A DNA stretch of 8,559 nt from UMGS1002 sp964570825 (lineage in GTDB: Bacteria; Bacillota; Clostridia; Oscillospirales; CAG-272), in contig CAZMZJ010000033.1 of NCBI GenBank assembly GCA_964570825.1, forward strand, positions 1-8,559, read 5' to 3'. Shown here one piece after another: positions 1 through 6,152 of this stretch; within the stretch, counting starts at the first letter, position 1, and each line of letters begins with the position of its first letter. Under the pieces are notes generated by a model, which was not told the DNA's origin, ran no database searches, and was given only the letters and a program-made list of their open reading frames with translations. The position numbers and the translations under genes were made by a program.

Positions 1-28
1 GACTACTACCAACTTTAAATAAAACTCA

Positions 29-58
29 AAAGGGAAGAGGATGATACCTCCTCCCTTT
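29..58 (+). terminator. Terminator-like hairpin ending the upstream unit
   Basis: The arms 29-40 and 47-58 pair at 11 of 12 positions (one A/C mismatch, 36 against 51) around a six-base loop at 41-46. The stem is GC-rich at the loop end (GAGG/CCTC) and A-T at its base. No clean T-run follows (AATTAACA), so it is a weaker case than the hairpin at 3171. All three frames of the first 45 bases reach a stop before or inside the hairpin (for example 16-18 and 20-22), which fits the end of an upstream gene just before it. It might instead act as an RNA processing or stability element in the leader of the next gene. Confidence 0.55.
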
Positions 59-78
59 AATTAACAATTTAGCGGAAT

Positions 79-963
79 ATGGAGAAAGTAATGACAAGTA
101 ATGAAGAAGTTCTTTCTATATTGGAAGACAGAAAGATTAGAGTAGAACCTGTTGTAAGAGGCAGAGGATTTTTTAAGCCGGGACATGACGGAGAGTTTAT
201 GTTCACAGGATGTTGGAAATATCTTGGTTTACCTATTAATCTCAGGACTAATACTTATGTAAATCCTTTCAAATCAAATGAAGAACGCAAAATGTTTGAA
301 AAGGAAATGGGTCTTGCTGAAGGTACTCTGATAACTTCTAATCGAAAATCAAAATTCTGGGGTGAGTATAAAATTATGCTTGGTAAAGAGCCTTTGGATT
401 TAGATTTGATGGAAGTAGATCATGCTCTTAAGTACAGGATTTTAATGGTTCATCCTAAGGTTGCAAAACAGAATGAGGATGCTCAGGGAAATCTTGAGTT
501 TCAATACAGGTTGGTTGATGAGAGATATCAGGAAGAACAATATTCTAAATTATCTTTGCGTAAGTCAGAAGCCTATACGGAACTTAATAAGCTCTCAAGG
601 TCTAAGAAACAGATGATTGATACTTTACGATTATTGAATATCAATATGTCGGAAGCAAGTTCAGAAAAAGCTTTAAAGGCAAGACTGGCTCAGATCATTG
701 AAGAACCAGCTTCCAATCGTGGTGGAGGAGTTAAGACCATTGAAGATTTCATGAATGTAGTGAATGATCCTCAAGCTTTGAATAAACTATTTGTATTAGA
801 TGCCATTGATTTTGGAGAAATTAAAATTCTGTCTGGTGATTATAGACTTGCAGAGACAAATCAGCTTATAGGAAAATCCCTTCAGGGAGCTGTAGATTGG
901 TTTAGTGATCTTGGCAATCAGGAGACAAAACTGTTAATACAGGAAAGACTAAAAACTAAGTAG
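79..963 (+). CDS. Putative phage virion structural protein, 294 aa
   Basis: I recognise the general layout from structural-region proteins of uncultured gut phages (crAss-like and jumbo phages), but know no biochemical role. Visible parts: an N-terminal basic/aromatic segment (RVEPVVRGRGFFKPGHDGEF, residues 21-40); a middle with KFWGEYKIMLGK (92-103) followed by an acidic, hydrophobic stretch; a charged, probably helical or coiled segment at 145-212; a Gly-rich linker (GGG, 215-217); and a C-terminal domain (219-294) containing DFMNVVNDP and a NQETKLLIQERL ending. There is no signal peptide or membrane segment. Start choice: ATG 79 is the longest reading, but GGAG at 81-84 lies 6 nt before the in-frame ATG 91, so a 290-aa product starting MTSNEE is at least as likely. 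Its TAG stop is crossed by an open +1 frame (see 953-1141). The next structural gene follows on the same strand. The CDS is very sure; the role is an inference from context and remembered family resemblance. Confidence 0.85.
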   Translation: MEKVMTSNEEVLSILEDRKIRVEPVVRGRGFFKPGHDGEFMFTGCWKYLGLPINLRTNTYVNPFKSNEERKMFEKEMGLAEGTLITSNRKSKFWGEYKIMLGKEPLDLDLMEVDHALKYRILMVHPKVAKQNEDAQGNLEFQYRLVDERYQEEQYSKLSLRKSEAYTELNKLSRSKKQMIDTLRLLNINMSEASSEKALKARLAQIIEEPASNRGGGVKTIEDFMNVVNDPQALNKLFVLDAIDFGEIKILSGDYRLAETNQLIGKSLQGAVDWFSDLGNQETKLLIQERLKTK

Positions 964-1141
964 TTCTTTGAAGAATGGTTCTGTTTATAATACAATTACA
1001 GAAGCTGGAAAGTTAAGCGGAACAAGTAAAAGCAGTATTATAAAATATGAAGGGAAAGAATTTAACGGTTATATTTGGAAAATTGAAAATTTTAAAATTG
1101 ATTCCCCTAAAAGGATGAAGGAAAGGAGGTTACTATCTTAG
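953..1141 (+). pseudogene. NUMOD1-like fragment, no start codon
   Basis: This frame is open from 953 (after TAA 950-952) to TAG 1139-1141 and is +1 relative to the 294-aa gene it overlaps. It has no ATG until 1115, close to its end. The peptide reads KNGSVYNTITEAGKLSGTSK and then SIIKYEGKEFNGYIWKIENF. The order Val-Tyr-Asn-x-Ile-x-Glu-Ala, Ser-Gly-Thr-Ser-Lys-Ser-Ser-Ile, Gly-Tyr-Ile-Trp-Lys is the pattern of the NUMOD1 helix-turn-helix repeat found in the DNA-binding tails of GIY-YIG and HNH homing endonucleases. No nuclease core is visible, so it may be the relic of a homing endonuclease. It could also be a C-terminal extension of the 294-aa protein: one base fewer in the A5 run 951-955 would join the two frames. 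It fills the otherwise gene-free interval 964-1149. Confidence 0.5.
1123..1130 (+). promoter_or_regulatory. Strong Shine-Dalgarno AAGGAGGT, oddly placed
   Basis: AAGGAGGT is a near-perfect anti-SD match, and the best in the window. It lies about 20 nt before ATG 1150, too far for normal use. It lies 5 nt before the codon ATC at 1135-1137 and immediately before the in-frame residues that look like the true N-terminus of the next gene. It therefore bears on where translation of the 239-aa protein begins. Confidence 0.55.
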
Positions 1142-1149
1142 CAAACGAA

Positions 1150-1869
1150 ATGAAATTTAATTTTATGTTGAAGTATGATGCTCTCTTTGAGTTTTCAGCT
1201 CCGGCATATGATGATAGGCAGATAAGTTATCTTCTTACAGCTGCTCAGAACAGGGTTTTTCTGGATAGATATTATGCTCCTTCAGATAAATATAAGAAAG
1301 GTTTTGAATCTGATGAAAAGAGGCGTAAAGACCTTGAGCAACTTATTAAGACAGCAAGTATAGGGGAAGCCACAATAGCTAAAGTAACTGTTGCTGATAT
1401 TCATCCGAATGGACAGATGGTCACTTTACCTTTGAATTTTCTCTATCCTATAGAGGAGTCGGCTAAATTAACTGGAAGCAACACTTGGATTCCTGTAAAA
1501 CCTGTAAGGCACGATGAATATGTTGCGAATATCAATAATCCTTATAAGAAACCTTATTCAAACCTTGTATGGAGAATGGATTACAGTCGTGGTACTGATC
1601 CTACAGGAACTACAGAACCTGCCACAATAGCTAAGAGAGTGGAGTTAATACATGATGGAACAGGCTTGGCTGACTATAGAGTAAGATATTTAAGGATGCC
1701 TCCTGAAATAGTGGTGGATGAATATACTCCTGCTAATCAAGTGCATTGTGTTCTGGATGAAATACTACACGATACTATAGTTGATGAAGCGGTAAAAATT
1801 GCGAAAGCTGCTGTTAAACCGGAAGAATATCAAATATCCGCAGTTGAAAAAGATAGCGGTGATGATTAA
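1150..1869 (+). CDS. Putative virion (neck/tail) structural protein, 239 aa
   Basis: It resembles a family I know from gut crAss-like and related phages whose members carry an N-terminal SNEF-like motif, a segment ending in 'fLTxAQ', an 'FE..E..R..L..L' helix, and a C-terminal 'vRYLxxP.pIi' strand followed by a helix near 'LDeilHxxIvxxAv'. Here these are SYLLTAAQNRVF (26-37), FESDEKRRKDLEQLI (52-66), YRVRYLRMPPEIVV (176-189) and LDEILHDTIVDEAVKIA (202-218). The family is annotated only as structural, so the role (neck or tail completion) is inferred from position between two structural genes. Start: ATG 1150 is the first usable start, but the frame stays open back to 1111, and VTILANEM just before and across ATG 1150 looks like the family's own N-terminus. 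The true start may therefore be upstream and non-canonical, or obscured by an indel. It ends TAA before the TAAA repeat leader. Confidence 0.85.
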   Translation: MKFNFMLKYDALFEFSAPAYDDRQISYLLTAAQNRVFLDRYYAPSDKYKKGFESDEKRRKDLEQLIKTASIGEATIAKVTVADIHPNGQMVTLPLNFLYPIEESAKLTGSNTWIPVKPVRHDEYVANINNPYKKPYSNLVWRMDYSRGTDPTGTTEPATIAKRVELIHDGTGLADYRVRYLRMPPEIVVDEYTPANQVHCVLDEILHDTIVDEAVKIAKAAVKPEEYQISAVEKDSGDD

Positions 1870-1889
1870 TAAATAAATAAATAAATAAA
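1870..1889 (+). repeat. TAAA microsatellite, five units, in leader
   Basis: Five perfect TAAA units follow directly after the TAA stop of the 239-aa gene. With the rest of the leader (1890-1914, almost all A/T) they form an unstructured, SD-less 5' region for the 411-aa gene. Such leaders suit Bacteroidota-type initiation, where A-rich unpaired sequence replaces the SD. No clear TAnnTTTG promoter is present here; the closest is TAATTTTA at 1894-1901, which lacks the final G. Confidence 0.7.
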
Positions 1890-1914
1890 TGTTTAATTTT
1901 AAAAATCAATTGAA

Positions 1915-3150
1915 ATGATTGCACAAAACAATGTGACTCATCTTTTTGTGGGTAAAGATGTTACCCCTACTACTGGAAGCCGTGATGCTCTTAGTACAGG
2001 ACAGTTGGGGATATTCAAGAATGGTGCTACTTCTGGCAACAATGATGCTCTTACTGCTGGAGATAGGTTTATGGTTGCTTTCAAGGATGCTAATGGGCAG
2101 GTTCTCATGAGTCCTGAAATCAAGTATGATAACATCTATTCTAAGAACAAAACTGCCTATGCCGCTGCTGCTCAGAAAGTTGCTTATGTGGGATACAATG
2201 GTACCAGTGGTTCTATTACCGTAGGTAATTCTGATATTTATATTCTAAGGGTTGTGTTGCAAGACCCTACTCGTACTCTTGCGGAACATCCTTTGTATGA
2301 ATATGCAGAATATAGCTCTGATGCTGCTGCTACTCAGAGAGAAATTGCTGAAGGACTTATTGAAAATGCTGTTTATAACTTTACTTCTCTGAAACCCAGA
2401 AAAGTAACTGTTGTACAGCCTAGCCTTGTATGCAGTTCTCCTACTAATTCAGGTGATGACTTTGTAGGCAACTTTATTGTTGTCAATGGGAGTAAGTATG
2501 CTACAGCCGCTAATAGCGGACAGTATGCTACAAATACTGACATTGCCGTTGGGGATTATGTAAGGGTTGGTGCAACTGCTACTACTGCTGTTGCTCTTAC
2601 TTCAAATGTTTACAAAATTGTAAGTATTAGTGGTACTACTACCAAAACCATTGAGTTTGATCGCCCTATCGTAGAAGCTTCCGGTACTTATACAGGTGGC
2701 AACTACACTCAGGTTATTCCTACGGCTACTGTAGATAATGCAGCTTTTGGTATTAAACTGACCGGGGTGGCTTTGCCGTTTGAAGTTGGTAAAGTGAAAT
2801 ACGGAGTTCTTGATTTTGAAGTTGTCCTGAATGAAGCTTTTGATGCAACTGTTATTACTGAAGCTGTTGCTCCCAGCAAGGGTTCAGGTACTTATCAGGA
2901 GATTGCTGAACTGGAAGCTTTCCTGAGTGGTAACAGGGGTGAAACTTATAGGGTTGCTTCATATCCTGTTAGCAAACTTCCGAATGCTACTGTTGGAGAT
3001 ACCTATAATATGATTGTCATTCATTATTATAATGATGACACTCAGGGTTTGGACAGGAATGTCAGGGCTTATGGTACTTTGATGATTGCAACTGATGCTG
3101 ATAGCAGCGGTACTCCCTATGCTACTTTGCAGACTGTATTTGGACTTTAA
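1915..3150 (+). CDS. Putative major tail/virion structural protein, 411 aa
   Basis: The N-terminal half matches a pattern I associate with abundant structural proteins of large phages: NNVTHLFVGKD (5-15), a Gly-Ile-Phe strand (LGIFKNG, 31-37), RFMVAFKDANGQ...SPEI, then KVAYVGYNGTSGSI (88-101), an 'ILRVVLQD' strand, and a helix with AATQREIAEGLIENAVYNF (138-156). The C-terminal half is Thr/Gly/Val-rich and beta-like, with an Ala/Thr-rich middle. There is no signal peptide or membrane span. Tail tube or sheath is my best guess; another major virion protein is possible. Context supports abundance: it sits alone between an SD-less A/T leader and the strongest terminator of the window, and uses a narrow set of codons (many GCT, ACT, GGT). 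The start is the first ATG after the leader; there is no SD. The CDS call is very sure, the exact virion role is not. Confidence 0.9.
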   Translation: MIAQNNVTHLFVGKDVTPTTGSRDALSTGQLGIFKNGATSGNNDALTAGDRFMVAFKDANGQVLMSPEIKYDNIYSKNKTAYAAAAQKVAYVGYNGTSGSITVGNSDIYILRVVLQDPTRTLAEHPLYEYAEYSSDAAATQREIAEGLIENAVYNFTSLKPRKVTVVQPSLVCSSPTNSGDDFVGNFIVVNGSKYATAANSGQYATNTDIAVGDYVRVGATATTAVALTSNVYKIVSISGTTTKTIEFDRPIVEASGTYTGGNYTQVIPTATVDNAAFGIKLTGVALPFEVGKVKYGVLDFEVVLNEAFDATVITEAVAPSKGSGTYQEIAELEAFLSGNRGETYRVASYPVSKLPNATVGDTYNMIVIHYYNDDTQGLDRNVRAYGTLMIATDADSSGTPYATLQTVFGL

Positions 3151-3170
3151 TCTTTAAAGGATGAAAATAT

Positions 3171-3206
3171 AAACCCACTTAGGTAATCCTGAGTGGGTTT
3201 ATTTTT
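3171..3206 (+). terminator. Rho-independent terminator
   Basis: The arms 3171-3183 and 3188-3200 form a 13-bp stem with a single T-G wobble and the four-base loop TAAT, followed by ATTTTT at 3201-3206. It lies 20 bp after the stop of the 411-aa gene and separates it from the tail-appendage operon. This is the clearest terminator in the window. Confidence 0.92.
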
Positions 3207-3213
3207 AAAAAGC

Positions 3214-3249
3214 TTATAGAGAAAATTGATTTTTTGTTTTTCTCTATAA
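3214..3249 (+). promoter_or_regulatory. Perfect 12-bp hairpin overlapping the promoter
   Basis: Arms 3214-3225 and 3238-3249 pair without mismatch around a 12-base T-rich loop. It begins 8 bp after the T-run of the preceding terminator. The stem is mostly A-T with GAG/CTC in the middle. It lies upstream of the predicted start of transcription, so in DNA it could be an operator-like inverted repeat; in readthrough RNA it could be a backup terminator, though no T-run follows. The TTTG of the -33 element lies in its loop. Confidence 0.55.
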
Positions 3250-3264
3250 TTTAACTTATATTTG
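3233..3264 (+). promoter_or_regulatory. Bacteroidota-type promoter (TTTG-N20-TATATTTG)
   Basis: TTTG at 3233-3236 and TATATTTG at 3257-3264 are separated by 20 bases. This fits the known Bacteroidota housekeeping sigma consensus: TTTG near -33 and TAnnTTTG near -7, about 19-21 bases apart. Transcription would start around 3270, giving a short A/T leader before ATG 3290. It lies just after a strong terminator and just before the tail-appendage cluster, as expected for a new unit. Confidence 0.7.
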
Positions 3265-3289
3265 TGAATTATATTTAAATATAAAAGAA

Positions 3290-5650
3290 ATGGCTAAAAC
3301 ATCAACCTCCAGAGGGAGGTTTTCCAATGCTGAAAATAAGTCTCAAAGTATAGAAGAATCTTTAGGTCTTACTGATAGCGGCTTATATGTTCCTGCATCA
3401 AATACTACAGTCATTAAGAACATGCCTACTGTTAAACAAGCTCTTGATGCTCTGGATGTATATGTTCAATCACTTGCTACTAAAAACTATGTTGATGAGT
3501 TAGACAATACAAACGATGAGGCTCATGAAACATTAAGTAACAAAATAGTACAGCAAGCTGTTGATATTGAAGATAACACAATAGATTGGTCTGTTGCCAA
3601 TCATTTTATGCTTACTCTTTCTGGAGATACTGAACTTTTTGAAAGTAATCTTCCAGAGCATCCTGAAGTAAGGGAAATATCCATGAATATAGATGGTGAC
3701 TTCGTACTTACCCTACCTCCCTATTGGAAGGCATTGAGTACAACTACTTACGATGGAAGTAAAACTAATCTTTTTAAAGTCTTTTGTGAAAATGACACTG
3801 CTGTTGCTAAAAAAGCAACTATCACTTTAGATGGTACAGCAGGTCATCTTGAAGTCAGTGCTGCAGGAGGACTTACCAAGTATGTAACTTTTTCTGATAG
3901 TCTTGAAGTATCAGCACAGAATTTTGTAACTGATTATGCTGCTGATTATCTTGAGGAAAAAATTGTTCTTACCTCTAGCGGCTCTGTTATTACAATGGAG
4001 AGCCAATTAGAAGGATATGACTTCACAACTCCTGTAGCAGGTGAGGTTTCCGGTACTTTGGATGGTGTTTCAGATATTATACAAATCAATGTGGAAGCTG
4101 TGAAATTAAAGGAGTCTATTACCCTTTCAGGAGCAGATGGTAAAGTAACTATTGGTGCTGCAGGAGGACTTAGTTTTGATGTTGTATTTAATGATTCACT
4201 TACTCAAAGCGCTCTTGATTTTGCTACTGCGTATGCTGCAGATTATCTTGCAGAAGGAATAGTTCTTACTGCTGATGGAGAGTCTATTATAATGGAAGCG
4301 CAGACTGCTGGTACAGGATTTACTGCTCCTACAACCACTTCTATAGCAGGTGATCTTGATGGCACAGTAACTAATGTGCAGGTAAATGTTCCTGCTGTAG
4401 CTCAGGTACATAGAATTATTGTTACAGGAACTAGCGGAATAGCTATAGTAGATGATGCTGGTGGACTTGCTAAGAGTCTTGCTTTCAACTCTACTCTTTC
4501 CCAGACTGTAACAGATTTTTATAATAACAATGCTGCGGACTATCTTGCAGAGAATATAGTTCTCACCAAAGAAAATGCCACGGCTCAGGTAGATACAGTT
4601 ACTCTTACTGGTACAGGAGGAACTGCTAATATTAGTATTGTAGGAGGTCTTACAAAATTAGTAACGTACAATACTTCTTTAACTCAAACAGCAAGTGATT
4701 TTGTATCTAGTTTTGCTGCAGATTATCTTGCTCAAGGAATAGTGGTTACTTCTGTTGATGAAGATATTATATTCACAGCCAATGTTGCAGGAACAGCTTT
4801 TGATCATCCTGTAATAACCAATGTTACTGATGATCTTGCAGGTACTGTTGATAATTCAGTGGCAAACGTAACTCCCAAGCTTATATTCACTGCTAATACG
4901 GCAGGAGTNNNNNNNNNNGCAGGAGTGGCATTTACTGCTCCTACTATTACCAATGATACTGGAGATATCACAGGAACTGTTGATAATCCTCAACCCAATG
5001 TTGTTGCAGTAGCACAATCTGATTCTCTTGAATTTACAGGAACTGATGGAAAAGCAACTGTAGCAACTACTGGTGGGTTGACTAAGGTTATATCTTTCAC
5101 TACAAGTCTTGCTAATACTGCAAGTAGCTTTGTAAGCACTTATTCTGCAGATTATTTGGCTCAGGGAGTAGTTCTTTCTGTTGACGGAAATAGTGTTGTA
5201 ATGACTGCTAATACGGCAGGAACTGCTTTTGACAGTCCTACTATTACAAATACCCCTTGGGATTTAGATGGAGTTGTGGCTACTGTTCAACCTAATGTAG
5301 TTGCTGTAAAACAAAGTAATGATGTAACTCTTTCAGGTTCATTTGGGGCTGTTGATATTTCAGTAGCAGGTGGACTTACTAAAAGAGTTACTTATAATGT
5401 CGCTGATGAACTTGGTGGTACTGCAGAAGATTTTGTAACTCTTCATGCAGCAGCTTATGCTGCAGAAGGAATTGCAATAAGTAATCTTAATGAAGTAATA
5501 ACTTTTGAAGCAATTACTGCTGGGGTAGCTTTTGATGCTCCTGTTGTTACACCTGTAGCAGGTGATTTAACAGGTTCAGCTGAAGTTACTGTAGCAAATG
5601 TTGCTCCTAAAGTATGGTATGAAATAAAACAACCTGTGGCTTATTCTTAA
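3290..5650 (+). CDS. Repeat-rich phage tail appendage protein, 786 aa
   Basis: Residues 1-60 are a polar leader; 70-92 look helical or coiled (KNYVDELDNTNDEAHETLSN). Residues 98-172 form a compact beta domain I associate with phage tail proteins: IDWSVANHFMLTLSGDTELF, then LPPYW, YDGSKTNLFKVFCEN. From residue 176 a beta-rich unit of 99 residues is repeated in tandem to 774. The last 12 residues (VWYEIKQPVAYS) look like the closing strand of the N-terminal domain. Each unit carries an AGGL-(T/S) turn, a conserved AADYL helix end, an (I/V)-F/M-T-A-N-x-A-G strand and a DLxGT turn. No enzymatic motif is visible, so a stalk-like spacer, glycan-contact or virion-decorating role is inferred. ATG 3290 has no SD but follows the Bacteroidota-type promoter. 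The sequence contains a 10-base N gap (residues 540-543 unknown), so the true length is uncertain. It lies 4 bp before the next gene. Confidence 0.88.
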   Translation: MAKTSTSRGRFSNAENKSQSIEESLGLTDSGLYVPASNTTVIKNMPTVKQALDALDVYVQSLATKNYVDELDNTNDEAHETLSNKIVQQAVDIEDNTIDWSVANHFMLTLSGDTELFESNLPEHPEVREISMNIDGDFVLTLPPYWKALSTTTYDGSKTNLFKVFCENDTAVAKKATITLDGTAGHLEVSAAGGLTKYVTFSDSLEVSAQNFVTDYAADYLEEKIVLTSSGSVITMESQLEGYDFTTPVAGEVSGTLDGVSDIIQINVEAVKLKESITLSGADGKVTIGAAGGLSFDVVFNDSLTQSALDFATAYAADYLAEGIVLTADGESIIMEAQTAGTGFTAPTTTSIAGDLDGTVTNVQVNVPAVAQVHRIIVTGTSGIAIVDDAGGLAKSLAFNSTLSQTVTDFYNNNAADYLAENIVLTKENATAQVDTVTLTGTGGTANISIVGGLTKLVTYNTSLTQTASDFVSSFAADYLAQGIVVTSVDEDIIFTANVAGTAFDHPVITNVTDDLAGTVDNSVANVTPKLIFTANTAGXXXXAGVAFTAPTITNDTGDITGTVDNPQPNVVAVAQSDSLEFTGTDGKATVATTGGLTKVISFTTSLANTASSFVSTYSADYLAQGVVLSVDGNSVVMTANTAGTAFDSPTITNTPWDLDGVVATVQPNVVAVKQSNDVTLSGSFGAVDISVAGGLTKRVTYNVADELGGTAEDFVTLHAAAYAAEGIAISNLNEVITFEAITAGVAFDAPVVTPVAGDLTGSAEVTVANVAPKVWYEIKQPVAYS
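3815..5611 (+). repeat. Tandem 99-aa (297-bp) coding repeat array
   Basis: Five full or near-full units and two half-units, in order: unit 1, 3815-4111 (99 aa); unit 2, 4112-4408 (99 aa); unit 3, 4409-4591 (only the first 61 aa); unit 4, 4592-4882 (97 aa); unit 5, 4883-5020 (only the last ~40 aa, split by the N gap); unit 6, 5021-5317 (99 aa); unit 7, 5318-5611 (about 98 aa, with a small insertion near its residue 30). Protein identity is clear in the core (AGGLTK, AADYLAxGIVLT, FTANTAGTAF, NVVAVAQ), while DNA identity is patchy. That suggests an old array with some recent exchange, for example the 18 identical bases at 4889-4906 and 5204-5221. Confidence 0.9.
4909..4918. other. Assembly gap of 10 Ns inside the repeat array
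   Basis: Ten Ns are flanked on both sides by the same eight bases, GCAGGAGT (4901-4908 and 4919-4926). Dropping the Ns and one copy gives FTANTAGVAFTAPT, exactly the repeat consensus. The gap therefore looks like a scaffold join between contig ends that overlap within a repeat. The reading frame across it is preserved only because 8 + 10 bases happens to be divisible by three. The number of repeat units in the real genome is unknown. Confidence 0.95.
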
Positions 5651-5654
5651 TCGT

Positions 5655-6152
5655 ATGGGTGGTAATAGACCTCCTTCGGGAGTACACAAAAGAGGTTACG
5701 ATAGTTCATCGTATGTTAAGATAGTTGGCATAGAAAAGGATGTACTTGAATCCATGACCACTGATAACTCAAGTGATATAGAAAAACTTGTAGATACCAA
5801 TGATCAGGGAAATGGTGTTATCAATAGAGTTGTGATACCATTTGATGGATTCAAGTACATCACCACCCATGTCAGAATTTCAGCAAACAGTGCTAACGAT
5901 ACTGTTACGATGACCCTATGGGGAACTAATGATGAAAGAGCTGATAATCTTTCTGATACTTATTGGGTGGATATTACTGAAGATGAATGGTTGACATCAT
6001 CTGTAGTTGTAAATAATTCCACTTATGAGCATATATTCATAATTGATCTTCCTTTGGTTATGGATTCATTAATGATTAAATTGGAATATGCTTATTCAGG
6101 AGGGATTGCAGCTGACAATTCTGTAGAGATATTCATCAAAAAGTCAAGTTAA
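5655..6152 (+). CDS. Beta-rich phage tail-associated protein, 165 aa
   Basis: No named family is certain. The protein has a short basic leader (GGNRPPSGVHKRGY), then alternating hydrophobic/polar strands: INRVVIPFDGFKYITTHVRI (56-75), DTVTMTLWGTNDERAD (82-97), TYWVDITEDEW (102-112), HIFIIDLPLVMDSLMIKLEY (125-144), ending VEIFIKKSS. The 'T-x-T-x-WGTND ... WVDIT' pattern recurs, from memory, in small jelly-roll-like proteins of phage tail regions. There is no signal peptide and no catalytic motif. ATG 5655 begins 4 bp after the stop of the repeat protein with no SD, and its stop TAA overlaps the next ATG by one base (TAATG). Translational coupling to both neighbours is therefore likely. It could be a tail-tip or baseplate accessory protein; that is inferred from position. 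Confidence 0.8.
   Translation: MGGNRPPSGVHKRGYDSSSYVKIVGIEKDVLESMTTDNSSDIEKLVDTNDQGNGVINRVVIPFDGFKYITTHVRISANSANDTVTMTLWGTNDERADNLSDTYWVDITEDEWLTSSVVVNNSTYEHIFIIDLPLVMDSLMIKLEYAYSGGIAADNSVEIFIKKSS

Noticed and set aside
1..22. C-terminal end of an upstream gene
   Set aside because: Likely, but the stops at 16-18 and 20-22 lie in different frames and the visible peptide is too short to choose between them.
1070..1077. TATATTTG matching the Bacteroidota -7 promoter element
   Set aside because: It is the coding sequence of Gly-Tyr-Ile-Trp in the NUMOD1-like frame, and no TTTG lies 19-21 bases upstream.
1938..2135. Minus-strand open frame of 65 codons inside the 411-aa gene
   Set aside because: It lies wholly antisense to a well-supported gene, has no recognisable motif, and is explained by the codon bias of the sense strand.
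4196..4411. Minus-strand open frame of 71 codons inside the repeat protein
   Set aside because: Antisense shadow; Ser/Tyr/Cys-rich composition without domain structure.
3815..5611. CRISPR array or diversity-generating retroelement
   Set aside because: The repeats are 297-bp in-frame coding units with patchy DNA identity, not short identical repeats with spacers. No reverse transcriptase or template repeat is present.
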